From Sphingomonas sp. (GTDB lineage Bacteria > Pseudomonadota > Alphaproteobacteria > Sphingomonadales > Sphingomonadaceae): a stretch of 64,000 nt of DNA. This document shows positions 34,764 through 43,311 of the stretch, piece after piece. The notes below the pieces were generated by a model. The model saw nothing but the letters and a program-made list of their open reading frames with translations, made no database searches and was not told the origin of the DNA. Positions within the stretch are counted from its first letter, which is position 1. The number at the start of each line of letters is the position of its first letter. Made by a program: the position numbers and the translations under genes. The DNA lies in contig NZ_JAFKMA010000003.1 of NCBI RefSeq assembly GCF_017304635.1, forward strand, positions 253,001 to 317,000. The letters run 5' to 3'.

Positions 34764-35972
34764 ATGCGACATTTCGTGACGTGGGCGACGAGCGCGGCGG
34801 TGCTGGCGACGGGGATCGGCTATGCCGCGCCGGGGGGCGAGACGCCGCCCAAGGCCCGCTACCAGATGGACGTATCGACGGCGTCCGGGTTCATGGCCGG
34901 GGGCGTCAACCCGATGAAGATGATGTTCGGCGGTCGCGGCGGCGGCGATGCGGTCGCGCACCAGCTGACGCTGCGGCTGGGGTCGACGCTGGCGGCGACG
35001 GGGGCGCCGGCGGCGGATCACTTCATGCCGGCGGGGATGAACCTCGGCTCGTCCGTGCCTTTGGTGACGCCGACCCCGACCGCTGCGACGCCCGGCCCGG
35101 TCGAGGAACGCCAGCCGGGCGAGATGCGCCGGCCGAAGGGTCGCCTGCTGCTCTATTGGGGGTGCGGCGCCCATGCCGGGCCGGGCCAGCCGATCGTGAT
35201 CGACTTCAGCAAGCTCGGCCAGACGCAGTTCCCGCCCGGCCTGTTCTCGGTCAGCGTGCCGGCCGAGACCGGTCCGACGCCCGCCAATTCGCGCACCTAT
35301 GGCAGCTGGCCGAGCGGCCGCTCGACCAAGCCGCTCAAGGCCGATTCGTCACTGATCGGCGAGCATCGCGTCGCGGGCAATTACAGCCCGGAGATGAAGT
35401 TCGCGCTCGACCAGGACTTCATGGCCGCGTTGCGCGCAAGCTCGCAGGGCCAGCCTGACGGCTCGCAGTTGCTGAACTGGAATGCGGTGCCGGCCGCGAC
35501 CGGCTATTATGCGTGGCTGATCGGCGCCAAGAGCGCGGGCGACGACAGCGCCGACATGGTGTGGTGGACCTCCGCGAGCGGCAAGGAATTCGGTGGCGGG
35601 CTGACCGAATGGCTGTCGCCTGCCACGGTCGCCGGTCTCATCGCGCGCCGCGTCGTGATGCCCCCGAGCCAGACCAGTTGCCAAGTCCCGGCCGAAGTGA
35701 AGGGCATGGCGGGCGGTTTCATGATGACCCAACTCTACGCCTACGGTCCAGAGCGGACCTTCGCCTATCCGCCGCGCCCGGCCAATCCCCGGGCGGCCTG
35801 GCATCCCGATTGGACCGCCCGCATCCGTTACCGCGCCAACACCGCGCTGTTGCTGGGCATGCCGGGAATGGGCGGCGATCGCAGCGGCGACGGGTCGTCG
35901 AACGGCGATGCCAATGGCGGCAAGAAGAAGTGCCGGCCACGGATCGGGCTGGGCGGGCTGAAGCTCTGCTAG
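34764..35972 (+). CDS. Secreted hypothetical protein
   Basis: 402 residues. The signal peptide (MRHFVTWATSAAVLATGIGYA) is supported by AGGGGAA before the ATG. The mature protein is low in Cys, with a Gly/Met-rich segment (GGVNPMKMMFGGRGGGD), the strand RPKGRLLLYWGCGAHAGPGQP, a central LLNWNAVPAATGYYAWLIGA and a C-terminal Lys/Cys-rich KKKCRPRIGLGGLKLC. I recognise no named domain, although LLNWNAVPAATGYYAWL resembles an Fn3-like edge strand. Probably periplasmic. Confidence 0.7.
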   Translation: MRHFVTWATSAAVLATGIGYAAPGGETPPKARYQMDVSTASGFMAGGVNPMKMMFGGRGGGDAVAHQLTLRLGSTLAATGAPAADHFMPAGMNLGSSVPLVTPTPTAATPGPVEERQPGEMRRPKGRLLLYWGCGAHAGPGQPIVIDFSKLGQTQFPPGLFSVSVPAETGPTPANSRTYGSWPSGRSTKPLKADSSLIGEHRVAGNYSPEMKFALDQDFMAALRASSQGQPDGSQLLNWNAVPAATGYYAWLIGAKSAGDDSADMVWWTSASGKEFGGGLTEWLSPATVAGLIARRVVMPPSQTSCQVPAEVKGMAGGFMMTQLYAYGPERTFAYPPRPANPRAAWHPDWTARIRYRANTALLLGMPGMGGDRSGDGSSNGDANGGKKKCRPRIGLGGLKLC

Positions 35973-36068
35973 GCGCAGGGTGAGCATAGCACGCCGGGCG
36001 CGACCCGGCGTCTCGTTCGTCGCTAATGCATACTTAGCGAGGAACCCGGCTTGCGGCTGGGGTGCTCC

Positions 36069-36605
36069 CTAGTGCGGATACCAGCCGTAATCGGGGGGCG
36101 GCTGACGATAGACCAGAGTGACGGTCGTGGTCGTGGTTGTCGTCGTCGTGGTCGTCACGCTCGCGACCGGTGCAGGCGGTTGTGGCGGCGGCGGCGGTGG
36201 CGGCACCATATCGTCCGCCGATGGTGGAGGCGGCGGCGCTCCCCAATCGCCAGCCGGCGGCACCGGCGGTTGCCAGCGATAGCGCAGGCGGTCGGCGTCG
36301 CGCTCCTCGGCGATGCGCCGGCGCCATCCCGCATCGGCAGCGGCGCGCGCGACTTGCCAGTCGGCGCTCAGCCACGCCTCGTCGCGGCAATCCTCGTCGT
36401 CGTCGCACATCGTGTCGATCGCGTTGCGCAAGCGGTGGATCGTACGGTCCATCCCCCATGTGCTCGACAGATCGAGGTCGCGGATCGACACCACGCGCGT
36501 CGCGACATCGCGATCGTGCGCCGATGCCGTCGCGGGAGCGAGCACGGCCATGCCGGCGACCAGCATCGCGGGCAGGGCGGCGGGCGGAAAAAAGGGTCGC
36601 GTCAT
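36069..36605 (-). CDS. UrcA-family secreted protein with proline and threonine tracts
   Basis: 178 residues. After a signal peptide (AMLVAGMAVLAPATASA) comes a UrcA-like segment (VVSIRDLDLSSTWGMDRTIHRLRNAIDTMC; key features DLDLSS, and a Cys near residue 66 with a second soon after). The C-terminal third is low-complexity: PPPPPSADDMVPPPPPPPQPP, then eleven consecutive Thr. UrcA proteins are small exported proteins of unknown role. The ATG at 36605 lies only 8 nt downstream of a candidate EcfG-type -10. Confidence 0.72.
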   Translation of the reverse strand: MTRPFFPPAALPAMLVAGMAVLAPATASAHDRDVATRVVSIRDLDLSSTWGMDRTIHRLRNAIDTMCDDDEDCRDEAWLSADWQVARAAADAGWRRRIAEERDADRLRYRWQPPVPPAGDWGAPPPPPSADDMVPPPPPPPQPPAPVASVTTTTTTTTTTTVTLVYRQPPPDYGWYPH

Positions 36606-36613
36606 CCTCGCCC

Positions 36614-36638
36614 AACGCCTTTCGATTAACCACGTTCC
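36614..36638 (-). promoter_or_regulatory. Candidate EcfG-type (general stress) promoter of the UrcA gene
   Basis: On the minus strand GGAAC (36638-36634), a 16-bp spacer, CGTT (36617-36614), matching the alphaproteobacterial EcfG consensus GGAAC-N16/17-CGTT. The start codon follows 8 nt later, so the mRNA would be leaderless or nearly so. Confidence 0.4.
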
Positions 36639-36757
36639 GCGACCATAACGATCCCGATCCGGGACGGCGTCGAGCCCGGCCGACGGCACGCGATCGACCG
36701 CCGCGAGCACTCGCGATTTCCTTTGTCGTTACGCCGGCGTGCGGTTATGGTGCGCGC

Positions 36758-36955
36758 ATGCGGCGGCATCGGATCTTGCTTGCGGTTCTCGGCGTGCTCG
36801 CGCTGGTCGCGATCGTGCGCCATCCGACAACGGACATCGAAATCCTGACGCATCAGTCCAGCGACCCTGCGCCGCACCGGATCCAGGCCGCGGTCGATTT
36901 CGGGCTGGTCGCGGTCAAGTTCCTGCTGACCTGGACGACGCGCGCCGGCGCCTGA
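36758..36955 (+). CDS. Small membrane or exported hypothetical protein
   Basis: 65 residues. One N-terminal hydrophobic helix (RILLAVLGVLALVAIV) follows basic residues, then a short polar stretch and a second weakly hydrophobic segment (VDFGLVAVKFLLTW). No family recognised. Its stop is 8 bp before the acyl-CoA ligase start, so the two are probably co-transcribed. Confidence 0.55.
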   Translation: MRRHRILLAVLGVLALVAIVRHPTTDIEILTHQSSDPAPHRIQAAVDFGLVAVKFLLTWTTRAGA

Positions 36956-36963
36956 TCGAGCGC

Positions 36964-38664
36964 GTGGCGATCGATCCCGACACGGTCTGGCGCGGCGGCG
37001 CCTATCGCCATCCGACCCCCTGGGCGACCGACTATCCGCCGCTGTCGCTGCCCGCCATGCTCGAAGCGTCGGCGGCGAAGCATAAAGAGCGCGCGCTGAT
37101 CGATTTCCTCGGCCGGCACTACAGCTATGCGGAGACGCTCGACGGGGCGCGGCGGGTAGCGGCGGGGCTGGCCGCGCTCGGCTATGGGCGGGGCGACCGC
37201 ATCGGGCTGTTCCTGCCCAACGTGCCGCATTACCTCGCCGCCTATTACGGCGTGCTGATGCTGGGCGCGACGGTGGTCAATTTCTCGCCGCTCTACACCG
37301 CGACCGAGCTCGAGCATCAGGTCGAGGATTCGGGGACGCGCGCGCTCTTCACGCTGTCGGCGACCGCGCTGCTGCCGACCGCGCTCAAGGTGCTGGAGGG
37401 GTCGAGCCTGGAGCGGCTGATCGTCGGATCGGTCGCCGGCGCATTGCCTGCGGCGAAGTCGCTGTTCTACCGCCTGTTCCGCGGGAGCGAGACCGCCAAG
37501 CGTCCCGACGACCCGCGCATCATGGCCTTTTCTCGGCTGATCGCGAACAAGGGCGACTTCGCCGCCCCCACGATCGATCCGGCGGCCGACATCGCGGTGA
37601 TCCAATATACCGGCGGCACCACCGGCACGCCCAAGGGCGCGATGCTGACGCACCAGAACCTGTCGGCGAACGCGCGGCAGGTCGAGGGGATGGACCCCGA
37701 TCCCGGCGCCGAGGACCGTATCCTGGGCGTACTGCCGCTGTTCCACGTCTTCGCTAATACGTGCGTGATGAACCGGACGATCGTCAACGGCGGCACGATC
37801 GTGATGCTGCCTCGGTTCGACGGCGGGCAGGTGCTGGCAGCGATCGCGCGGACGAAGGCGACCGCGCTGCCCGGCGTGCCGACGATGTATCAGGCGCTGC
37901 TCGACCATCCGCGGCTGGCACGGACCGATCTGTCGTCGCTAAAATACTGCATCTCGGGCGGCGCCCCGCTCCCCGCCGAGGTCAAGGCGCGGTTCGAGGC
38001 GGTGACCGGCGCGCGGGTGATCGAGGGCTATGGTCTGTCGGAAAGCGCCGGGGTCGTGTCGTGCAACCCCTATGCGGCCGACGGCAAGCTCGGCTCGATC
38101 GGCCAGCCGATCCCCGGCACTCGCGTCAAGCTGGTCGACAAGGAGGACTCGACGCGCCCGCCGCCCGATGGCGAACCCGGCGAGATCGTCGCGCAGGGCC
38201 CGCAGATCATGGCGGGATACTGGAACCGCCCCGATGCCGACGCGCAGGTGTTCGTCGCCGACACGACCGGCCGCTGGCTGCGCACCGGCGATGTCGGGGA
38301 GATCGACGGCGACGGCTTCATCAGCGTCGTCGACCGGCTGAAGGACATGATCGCCGTCAGCGGCTTCAAGGTGTTCCCGAGCCAGATCGAGGCGATCCTC
38401 TACCACCACCCCGCGATCAAGGAGGCGCTGGTGATCGGCGTGCCCGACACCTATCGCGGCGAGCAGCCCCGCGCCTACGTGACCCTGCGCGACGGCGCGG
38501 TCGCGACGCCGGAGGAACTGAAGGCGTGGCTCAATCCGCAACTCGGCCATCACGAGCGCGTCGATCAGGTCGTCGTCCGGCTGGCGCTGCCCAAGACCAT
38601 GGTCGGCAAACTCAGCCGCAAGGAACTCGTCGCCGAGGTGCAGGCGGAAGCGGCCGGGGCCTGA
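36964..38664 (+). CDS. Long-chain fatty-acid-CoA ligase (FadD-like)
   Basis: 566 residues. Forms acyl-CoA from a fatty acid, CoA and ATP. The AMP-binding P-loop is VIQYTGGTTGTPKGAMLTH; other motifs are EGYGLSESAGVVSCNP, LRTGDVGEIDGDGFISVVDR, KDMIAVSGFKVFPSQIE and the C-terminal catalytic Lys in TMVGKLSRKEL. An N-terminal YPPLSLPAMLEASAAKH is typical of the family. The GTG at 36964 is the best start, though without a strong ribosome-binding site. It is not close in sequence to the CaiC-like ligase at 10096. Confidence 0.92.
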   Translation: MAIDPDTVWRGGAYRHPTPWATDYPPLSLPAMLEASAAKHKERALIDFLGRHYSYAETLDGARRVAAGLAALGYGRGDRIGLFLPNVPHYLAAYYGVLMLGATVVNFSPLYTATELEHQVEDSGTRALFTLSATALLPTALKVLEGSSLERLIVGSVAGALPAAKSLFYRLFRGSETAKRPDDPRIMAFSRLIANKGDFAAPTIDPAADIAVIQYTGGTTGTPKGAMLTHQNLSANARQVEGMDPDPGAEDRILGVLPLFHVFANTCVMNRTIVNGGTIVMLPRFDGGQVLAAIARTKATALPGVPTMYQALLDHPRLARTDLSSLKYCISGGAPLPAEVKARFEAVTGARVIEGYGLSESAGVVSCNPYAADGKLGSIGQPIPGTRVKLVDKEDSTRPPPDGEPGEIVAQGPQIMAGYWNRPDADAQVFVADTTGRWLRTGDVGEIDGDGFISVVDRLKDMIAVSGFKVFPSQIEAILYHHPAIKEALVIGVPDTYRGEQPRAYVTLRDGAVATPEELKAWLNPQLGHHERVDQVVVRLALPKTMVGKLSRKELVAEVQAEAAGA

Positions 38665-38670
38665 CCGCGC

Positions 38671-39531
38671 TCACTCGATCGGGTTGACCAGATCGGGTTC
38701 GCCGTAATCGGTCAGCTTCGCGTTCGACGCCGCGAACCACACCGTCCAGAAATCGTGCAGCGCGCGCAATGCCGGCGTTGCGCGTTCGGCATCCTGCCCC
38801 GCATCGGCCGCGAGCAGCCCGGCCCCGACCACGATCACGCGCGCGCCGCCGAAATCGCCGATCGCCCCGGCCTGCTTGCTGCGCGCGAGTTCGGCGGCCG
38901 GATCGATCAGGCGCAGCTTGTGATGGTCGTAGAAGCTGGTGATGTCCGAATGTTCGAGCATGTCCGACACCAACAGCACGATCTTGGTCGGCGCGTGCGA
39001 CCGGGCGACCGCCTGCGAGATCTGGGTAAGGCCGGTCTGGATCGCGGAATGGCTGTATTGCGCGGTCGCGTCGCCGGTCGCCGCGGCGAGCCGGGTCGCG
39101 AACGCCGTCTGCGCGAAATCGAGCTGCTGGCCGAGGCATTTGTCGAGTCGTTCGAGCCGCTTGACGGAAAGCGACGCGCGGTCGCCGGAAGCGACCGGCG
39201 TCTCGACCGTGCCGCTCGCGACCAGCGTCGGGTAATGCGTGCGGTCGATCGCCGAGAAGGTGTAGAGCGCGACGTCGCCGCGCCTGGCGACCAGCGCCTT
39301 CGCCGCCTTCGCCACGGTCGCGCGCAGGCGATCGTCGAGCCCGGTGGTCTGGTCGATCACCACGAACAGCGCCTGTGCCGATGGCGGCCGGTTCGCGTCG
39401 AGCCCGGCATCGGCGTAGCAACTGGGGATCAGGTCGCCGCTACCGCCGCCGGCGGCCGCTCCATGCTTCTTGCCGGAGCCGCACGCCGACAACGCGGCGC
39501 AGGCGGCGAGCAGGATCAGGGCGGCGCGCAT
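38671..39531 (-). CDS. Lipoprotein with VWA-like fold, uncharacterised
   Basis: 286 residues. A lipoprotein signal with lipobox LSAC (Cys near residue 17) is followed by a Gly-rich linker and a domain that reads like a von Willebrand A variant: ALFVVIDQTTGLDDRLRATV at the MIDAS position, then VALYTFSA and KIVLLVSDMLEHSDITSFY. The canonical DxSxS is DQTTG, so metal binding is uncertain. The ATG shares a base with the stop of the upstream membrane-protein gene (TGATG), so the two are translationally coupled and probably act together at the membrane. Confidence 0.7.
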   Translation of the reverse strand: MRAALILLAACAALSACGSGKKHGAAAGGGSGDLIPSCYADAGLDANRPPSAQALFVVIDQTTGLDDRLRATVAKAAKALVARRGDVALYTFSAIDRTHYPTLVASGTVETPVASGDRASLSVKRLERLDKCLGQQLDFAQTAFATRLAAATGDATAQYSHSAIQTGLTQISQAVARSHAPTKIVLLVSDMLEHSDITSFYDHHKLRLIDPAAELARSKQAGAIGDFGGARVIVVGAGLLAADAGQDAERATPALRALHDFWTVWFAASNAKLTDYGEPDLVNPIE

Positions 39532-40856
39532 CACGCCTTTTCCTCCAGCGACGGCGCGGCGGTCGGTTCAGGTGGCGCCTCACCCGTCGCGCCGGCGGCC
39601 GGCTCGCTCCGCCGGGCGGCATTGTGATCCTCGATCAGCGCGCGGGTCGCCGCCTTGGCGACTTCGGTCGGGTCCTGCAGGTCGGTGACGCCGCGCTTGC
39701 GCTCCTCCCGCACGAAGGTCAGGAAATCGCGGTCCCAGTCGATATCGACCGGCAGGTGGCGCTCCATCATCCGGTGCAGGGTGCTGAGCCGCAGGTCGAC
39801 GACGCTCATCCGCCGCCGCATCGGCCGGAAATAGGTCTCGTAATCGGCGCACCCGCCGATCGCGCGATACGCCTCCCCGCTCTGCTTGCCGACGAAGCCG
39901 TAGCGATAGCCGACGCCCATCCCGACCAGTTGCGTCACCACGAAGACGATCGCCAGGATCCAGAAACTGGTGATGGCGGCATAATGCTGCGCGTCCTGCG
40001 AATCCGACGCGGCGGCCGCGTTGCCGCCGCCGCCGCCGAACAGTCCGCCCGCCGACTGCGCCAGTTCGTTTCCCTGCAACGTCTCGATCCGCAGCAGGGT
40101 GGACAGCGTCGCGATCGTCACGATCAGCGCGCCGGCGATCCATACCCAGGCATAGCTGCCGAGATCGTCGGGCGTGGTCGCGACGCGATTGGCGCATTGC
40201 ACGTGCTGCGGCCGATCGTCGTCGACGCCCTGCTCGTCGCTCAGCGACACGATCCGCGAGGTGTAGGTGCGGTTGGCGCGCTGCGTCTCTGGCGCGACCA
40301 GGTTTTCCGCCTGGAATCGCTTGAAACAGCTCCGCAGCAGCCGCGTGCGATAGAGCTGGTGCCCCGCCGCATGCGTCACCATCACCAGGATGATCGCCAG
40401 TACCGCGACGATCATCGCGGTCAGCATCCAGCGGAAATTCTCCGACGAATCGGTCGCCATCCACGAACTCAGCAGCAGCGCGAAGCCGACCGCTTCCATC
40501 ACGATCAACGCGCCGATCAGCCCGAAGATGGTCTTCGGGATCGGCTTGCGCCCGGCATCGAACGCCTTGCGCAGATATTCGCTGTTCTTGCCGAATTCCT
40601 CGGGCGAGATCGCGCTGACGTGGCGGGCATAGTCGCGGCACAGGGTCAGTTCTGAATTGAGCCAGCCGCCCGACTTCTTCTCCGACAGGTCGCGCGAATA
40701 ACGCGCGAGCTTGCCGACCAGCGGCAGGCGATAGCTGACGTCGGTGATCGGAAACGAATCGTGATGCAGGTACGCCAGCAGCGCGACGACCGCGATGATG
40801 CCGAGCGCGATCCCGAGCCCGGTCAATGAATTGAGCGATTCCAGCAGCTCGGCCAT
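39531..40856 (-). CDS. Multi-pass membrane protein, uncharacterised, coupled to the lipoprotein
   Basis: 441 residues. One N-terminal helix (LGIALGIIAVVALLAYL) is followed by a cytoplasmic-looking charged stretch. Then come a pair of helices (FGLIGALIVMEAVGFALLLSSW, MLTAMIVAVLAIILVMV), a soluble region of about 90 residues, and another pair separated by a Gly-rich loop (AGALIVTIATLSTLL, FWILAIVFVVTQLVGMGVGY). The C-terminal tail is soluble and charged. No named family recognised. The ATG at 40856 has a GGGGGGGACGGG run directly upstream. Partner: the VWA-like lipoprotein. Confidence 0.65.
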   Translation of the reverse strand: MAELLESLNSLTGLGIALGIIAVVALLAYLHHDSFPITDVSYRLPLVGKLARYSRDLSEKKSGGWLNSELTLCRDYARHVSAISPEEFGKNSEYLRKAFDAGRKPIPKTIFGLIGALIVMEAVGFALLLSSWMATDSSENFRWMLTAMIVAVLAIILVMVTHAAGHQLYRTRLLRSCFKRFQAENLVAPETQRANRTYTSRIVSLSDEQGVDDDRPQHVQCANRVATTPDDLGSYAWVWIAGALIVTIATLSTLLRIETLQGNELAQSAGGLFGGGGGNAAAASDSQDAQHYAAITSFWILAIVFVVTQLVGMGVGYRYGFVGKQSGEAYRAIGGCADYETYFRPMRRRMSVVDLRLSTLHRMMERHLPVDIDWDRDFLTFVREERKRGVTDLQDPTEVAKAATRALIEDHNAARRSEPAAGATGEAPPEPTAAPSLEEKA

Positions 40857-40952
40857 CCCGTCCCCCCCAACCGATTCGTTGGCCGGGAGGATCAAAGAGC
40901 GGCGGATGCGGTCAAAGCGGAACCGTCGCCGATTCGGCGGCGATTGCCTCCG

Positions 40953-41684
40953 TTATGGCGTGTGGAGCGGCTGCCCGGCGAGCTGTGGCAGTTCGCCGCG
41001 GGTGAGATGGCCGTCATGCTTCCTGTCGAGCATGGCGAAGCGTTCGAGCGCGGCGGCGCGAAACTCCTGGGGATCGACGCCGCGGTTGAAATTGGTGTCG
41101 GCGACGGTGACCGGCTCGGGATAGTCGAAGAAGCTGAAGCGCGCGGCGCCGCGCCGGGTCGCATCGTAGCGCGGGGCGGTCTGGCCGGACGCGCCGTCGC
41201 CCCCGGTGCTGCCGGAGCCGCCTCGACCGGCGCCGCCGCCGTGGCGACCGCCACCGCTGCCCCCGCCACGTCGCCCGCCGCCATAGCCGCCGCGCCCCCC
41301 GCTGCCGGCGCCGGCGCGCATCCCGCCGCCTTCGCCGCCGGTGCGGATTTCGGGGGCCAGCACGGTCTCGTAATATTCGATGTCGTCGGGATCGATCTCG
41401 CCGTCATGCCCGCGATCGAGCACCGCGAAGAAGCGCATCGCGTCGGCGACGAACTCGGCCGAGGTCAGCTTGCCGTCATGGTCGGTATCGGCTTGGTCGA
41501 ACCATTGCCGCACGGGGTCGGGACCGCGGAACGGCTCGCCCATCGGGCTGATGAACAACCGGCCGTGAGGGCGGTCCTCGTCTGGGCGCATGCGGTGCGG
41601 TTCCGGCATCGGCGGCAGGCTGCCCGCGAGGGGCGGCCGATCCTGGACCGCCGCCTGCAATGCCAATGCCAGCCAGATACCCAT
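40953..41684 (-). CDS. EF-hand calcium-binding protein with Gly/Arg-rich linker
   Basis: 243 residues. Four EF-hand loops in two pairs: DTDHDGKLTSAEF and DRGHDGEIDPDDI (about residues 64-110), then DTNFNRGVDPQEF and DRKHDGHLTRGEL near the C-terminus. The third loop deviates at its coordinating positions. A long RGGYGGGRRGGGSGGGRHGG linker separates the pairs. The N-terminus MGIWLALALQAAVQ may be a short signal peptide or anchor. Likely a periplasmic calcium-responsive protein (inference). The start is supported by GGGAG. Confidence 0.82.
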   Translation of the reverse strand: MGIWLALALQAAVQDRPPLAGSLPPMPEPHRMRPDEDRPHGRLFISPMGEPFRGPDPVRQWFDQADTDHDGKLTSAEFVADAMRFFAVLDRGHDGEIDPDDIEYYETVLAPEIRTGGEGGGMRAGAGSGGRGGYGGGRRGGGSGGGRHGGGAGRGGSGSTGGDGASGQTAPRYDATRRGAARFSFFDYPEPVTVADTNFNRGVDPQEFRAAALERFAMLDRKHDGHLTRGELPQLAGQPLHTP

Positions 41685-41769
41685 GCCGCACTCCCGATCG
41701 TGAACGACCGCGCTAGGCGCGAGATGTCGCACGAATGTGTCAGGGTGTCGCGGCGGCGATCCCATGGGT

Positions 41770-41877
41770 CGTCATCCCGGCCTCGTGCCGGGATCCACGG
41801 TGCCGCGCGCGCGTCGCTCTCACCTTCAGCCACGGGAAAGCCGCCTAGTGGACCCCGGCACGAGGCCGGGGTGACGA
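41770..41877. repeat. REP/BIME-like inverted repeat
   Basis: Same family as 22687-22796: GTCATCCCGGCCTCGTGCC... and its inverse ...GGCACGAGGCCGGGGTGAC around a variable centre. It lies just downstream of bkdB and may protect or end that transcript. Confidence 0.8.
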
Positions 41878-41885
41878 TCGGGATA

Positions 41886-43205
41886 TCAGTCCGCGAACAG
41901 CAGGACCGGCGTTTCGAGATACTTCTTGAGCAACTGGACGTAGCTCGCCGCATCCCAGCCATCGACGACGCGATGGTCGCAGCTGATCGACAGGTTCATC
42001 AGCTTGGCGCGGACGATGTCGTCGCCGCGGAATACGGGGCGCTCGACGATCTTGTTAGGGCCGATGATCGCGACTTCGGGACGATTGATGACCGGGGTCG
42101 TCGCGATGCCGCCGAGCGGGCCGAGCGAGGTCACGGTGATCGTGCCGCCGCCCATCTCGTCGGGCTTCAGCTTGTTGGCGCGGGCCGCTTCCGCCAGGCG
42201 GCCGATCTCGCTCGCCAGTTGCCAGACGTTCTTGTCCTGCGCATCGCGGATCACCGGCACGGTCAGCCCGGCATCAGTCTGCGTCGCCATGCCGAGATGG
42301 ACCCGGCCCGAGCGCGTCACGACGCCCGCTTCGTCGTCGTAGCGCGCGTTGAGCATCGGGAAGTCGGGCAGACTGCGGCAGATCGCGACGATCAGCAGCG
42401 GCAGCATCGTCAGCTTCGGCCGCCCGCCGCGATTGGCGTTGAGATCGGCGCGCACGTCTTCCAGCACCGTCACGTCGATCTCATCGACATAGGTGAAATG
42501 CGGGATGTGGCGCTTGGCCGCAGCCATGTTCTCGGCGATGCGGCGGCGCATGCCGATCACCTTGATCGCCTCGTCGTCGCGCGCACGGCTGGCGTGCGGG
42601 GCGTGATAGCCCTGGCCCCCGCCATAGCGCAGGAACGCGTCGAGATCGGCGTGGCGGATGCGGTCGCCCTCGCTCACCTTGACCTGCGACAGGTCGATGC
42701 CAAGCTCCGTCGCGCGCTGGCGAACGGCGGGCGAGGCGAGCACCGGATTGGCCGGTTCGGGCGGCGCTGCGACATGGATCGCCGGGGGTGCGGGCGCGGC
42801 TTCGAACGCCGGGGTCTTGCCCTCGGCATCGGCGACGCCGGGATTCTCCGCCTCGACCTGCTCGGCGACCTCATCGGCCTTGGTTTCGGCCGGCATATTG
42901 TCGGGCGCCACGTCGGCGACGGTCTCGGCTGACGGCGCGATCGGCGCGGCGGCGGGCGCGTCCCCGGCGGTCTCGATCACCACCAGCGTCGATCCGATCG
43001 GCACCTGATCGCCGACCTCGCCCGCCAGTTCGAGCACGGTGCCCGCGACCGGCGACTCCATTTCGACCGTCGCCTTGTCGGTCATCATGTCGGCGAGCTG
43101 CTGGTCCTCGCTCACCGTGTCGCCGACCTTGACGTGCCACGCGACGATCTCGGCCTCGGCGATGCCTTCGCCGATGTCGGGCAGGCGGAATTCGAAACGG
43201 GTCAT
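41886..43205 (-). CDS. bkdB: Branched-chain 2-oxoacid dehydrogenase E2 (lipoamide acyltransferase)
   Basis: 439 residues. Transfers the branched acyl group from E1 to CoA. One lipoyl domain (residues 1-80) has the lipoylated Lys in MMTDKATVEME. An Ala/Pro/Glu-rich linker and a peripheral-subunit-binding domain (ASPAVRQRATELGIDLSQVK) follow. The catalytic domain ends in SCDHRVVDGWDAA, with the active-site His. The ATG at 43205 has GGAG upstream. Gene order bkdA1-bkdA2-bkdB fits the BCKDH operon; no E3 (lipoamide dehydrogenase) is adjacent, so it is supplied from elsewhere. Confidence 0.93.
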   Translation of the reverse strand: MTRFEFRLPDIGEGIAEAEIVAWHVKVGDTVSEDQQLADMMTDKATVEMESPVAGTVLELAGEVGDQVPIGSTLVVIETAGDAPAAAPIAPSAETVADVAPDNMPAETKADEVAEQVEAENPGVADAEGKTPAFEAAPAPPAIHVAAPPEPANPVLASPAVRQRATELGIDLSQVKVSEGDRIRHADLDAFLRYGGGQGYHAPHASRARDDEAIKVIGMRRRIAENMAAAKRHIPHFTYVDEIDVTVLEDVRADLNANRGGRPKLTMLPLLIVAICRSLPDFPMLNARYDDEAGVVTRSGRVHLGMATQTDAGLTVPVIRDAQDKNVWQLASEIGRLAEAARANKLKPDEMGGGTITVTSLGPLGGIATTPVINRPEVAIIGPNKIVERPVFRGDDIVRAKLMNLSISCDHRVVDGWDAASYVQLLKKYLETPVLLFAD

Positions 43206-43214
43206 CAAACCACT

Positions 43215-43292
43215 CCGTTCGTGTCGAGCGAAGTCGAGACACGTTCATGCACGACGAAACCCCGTTTCTCGACTTCGCTCGAAACGAACGGG
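43215..43292. repeat. Inverted repeat in the bkdA2-bkdB junction
   Basis: CGTTCGTGTCGAGCGAAGTCGAGA and its near-inverse TCTCGACTTCGCTCGAAACGAACG flank a short centre. A different family from the CCCCGC hairpins on the other side of bkdA2. Confidence 0.8.
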
Positions 43293-43311
43293 GGAAGGAA
43301 CGGCATCGCCG

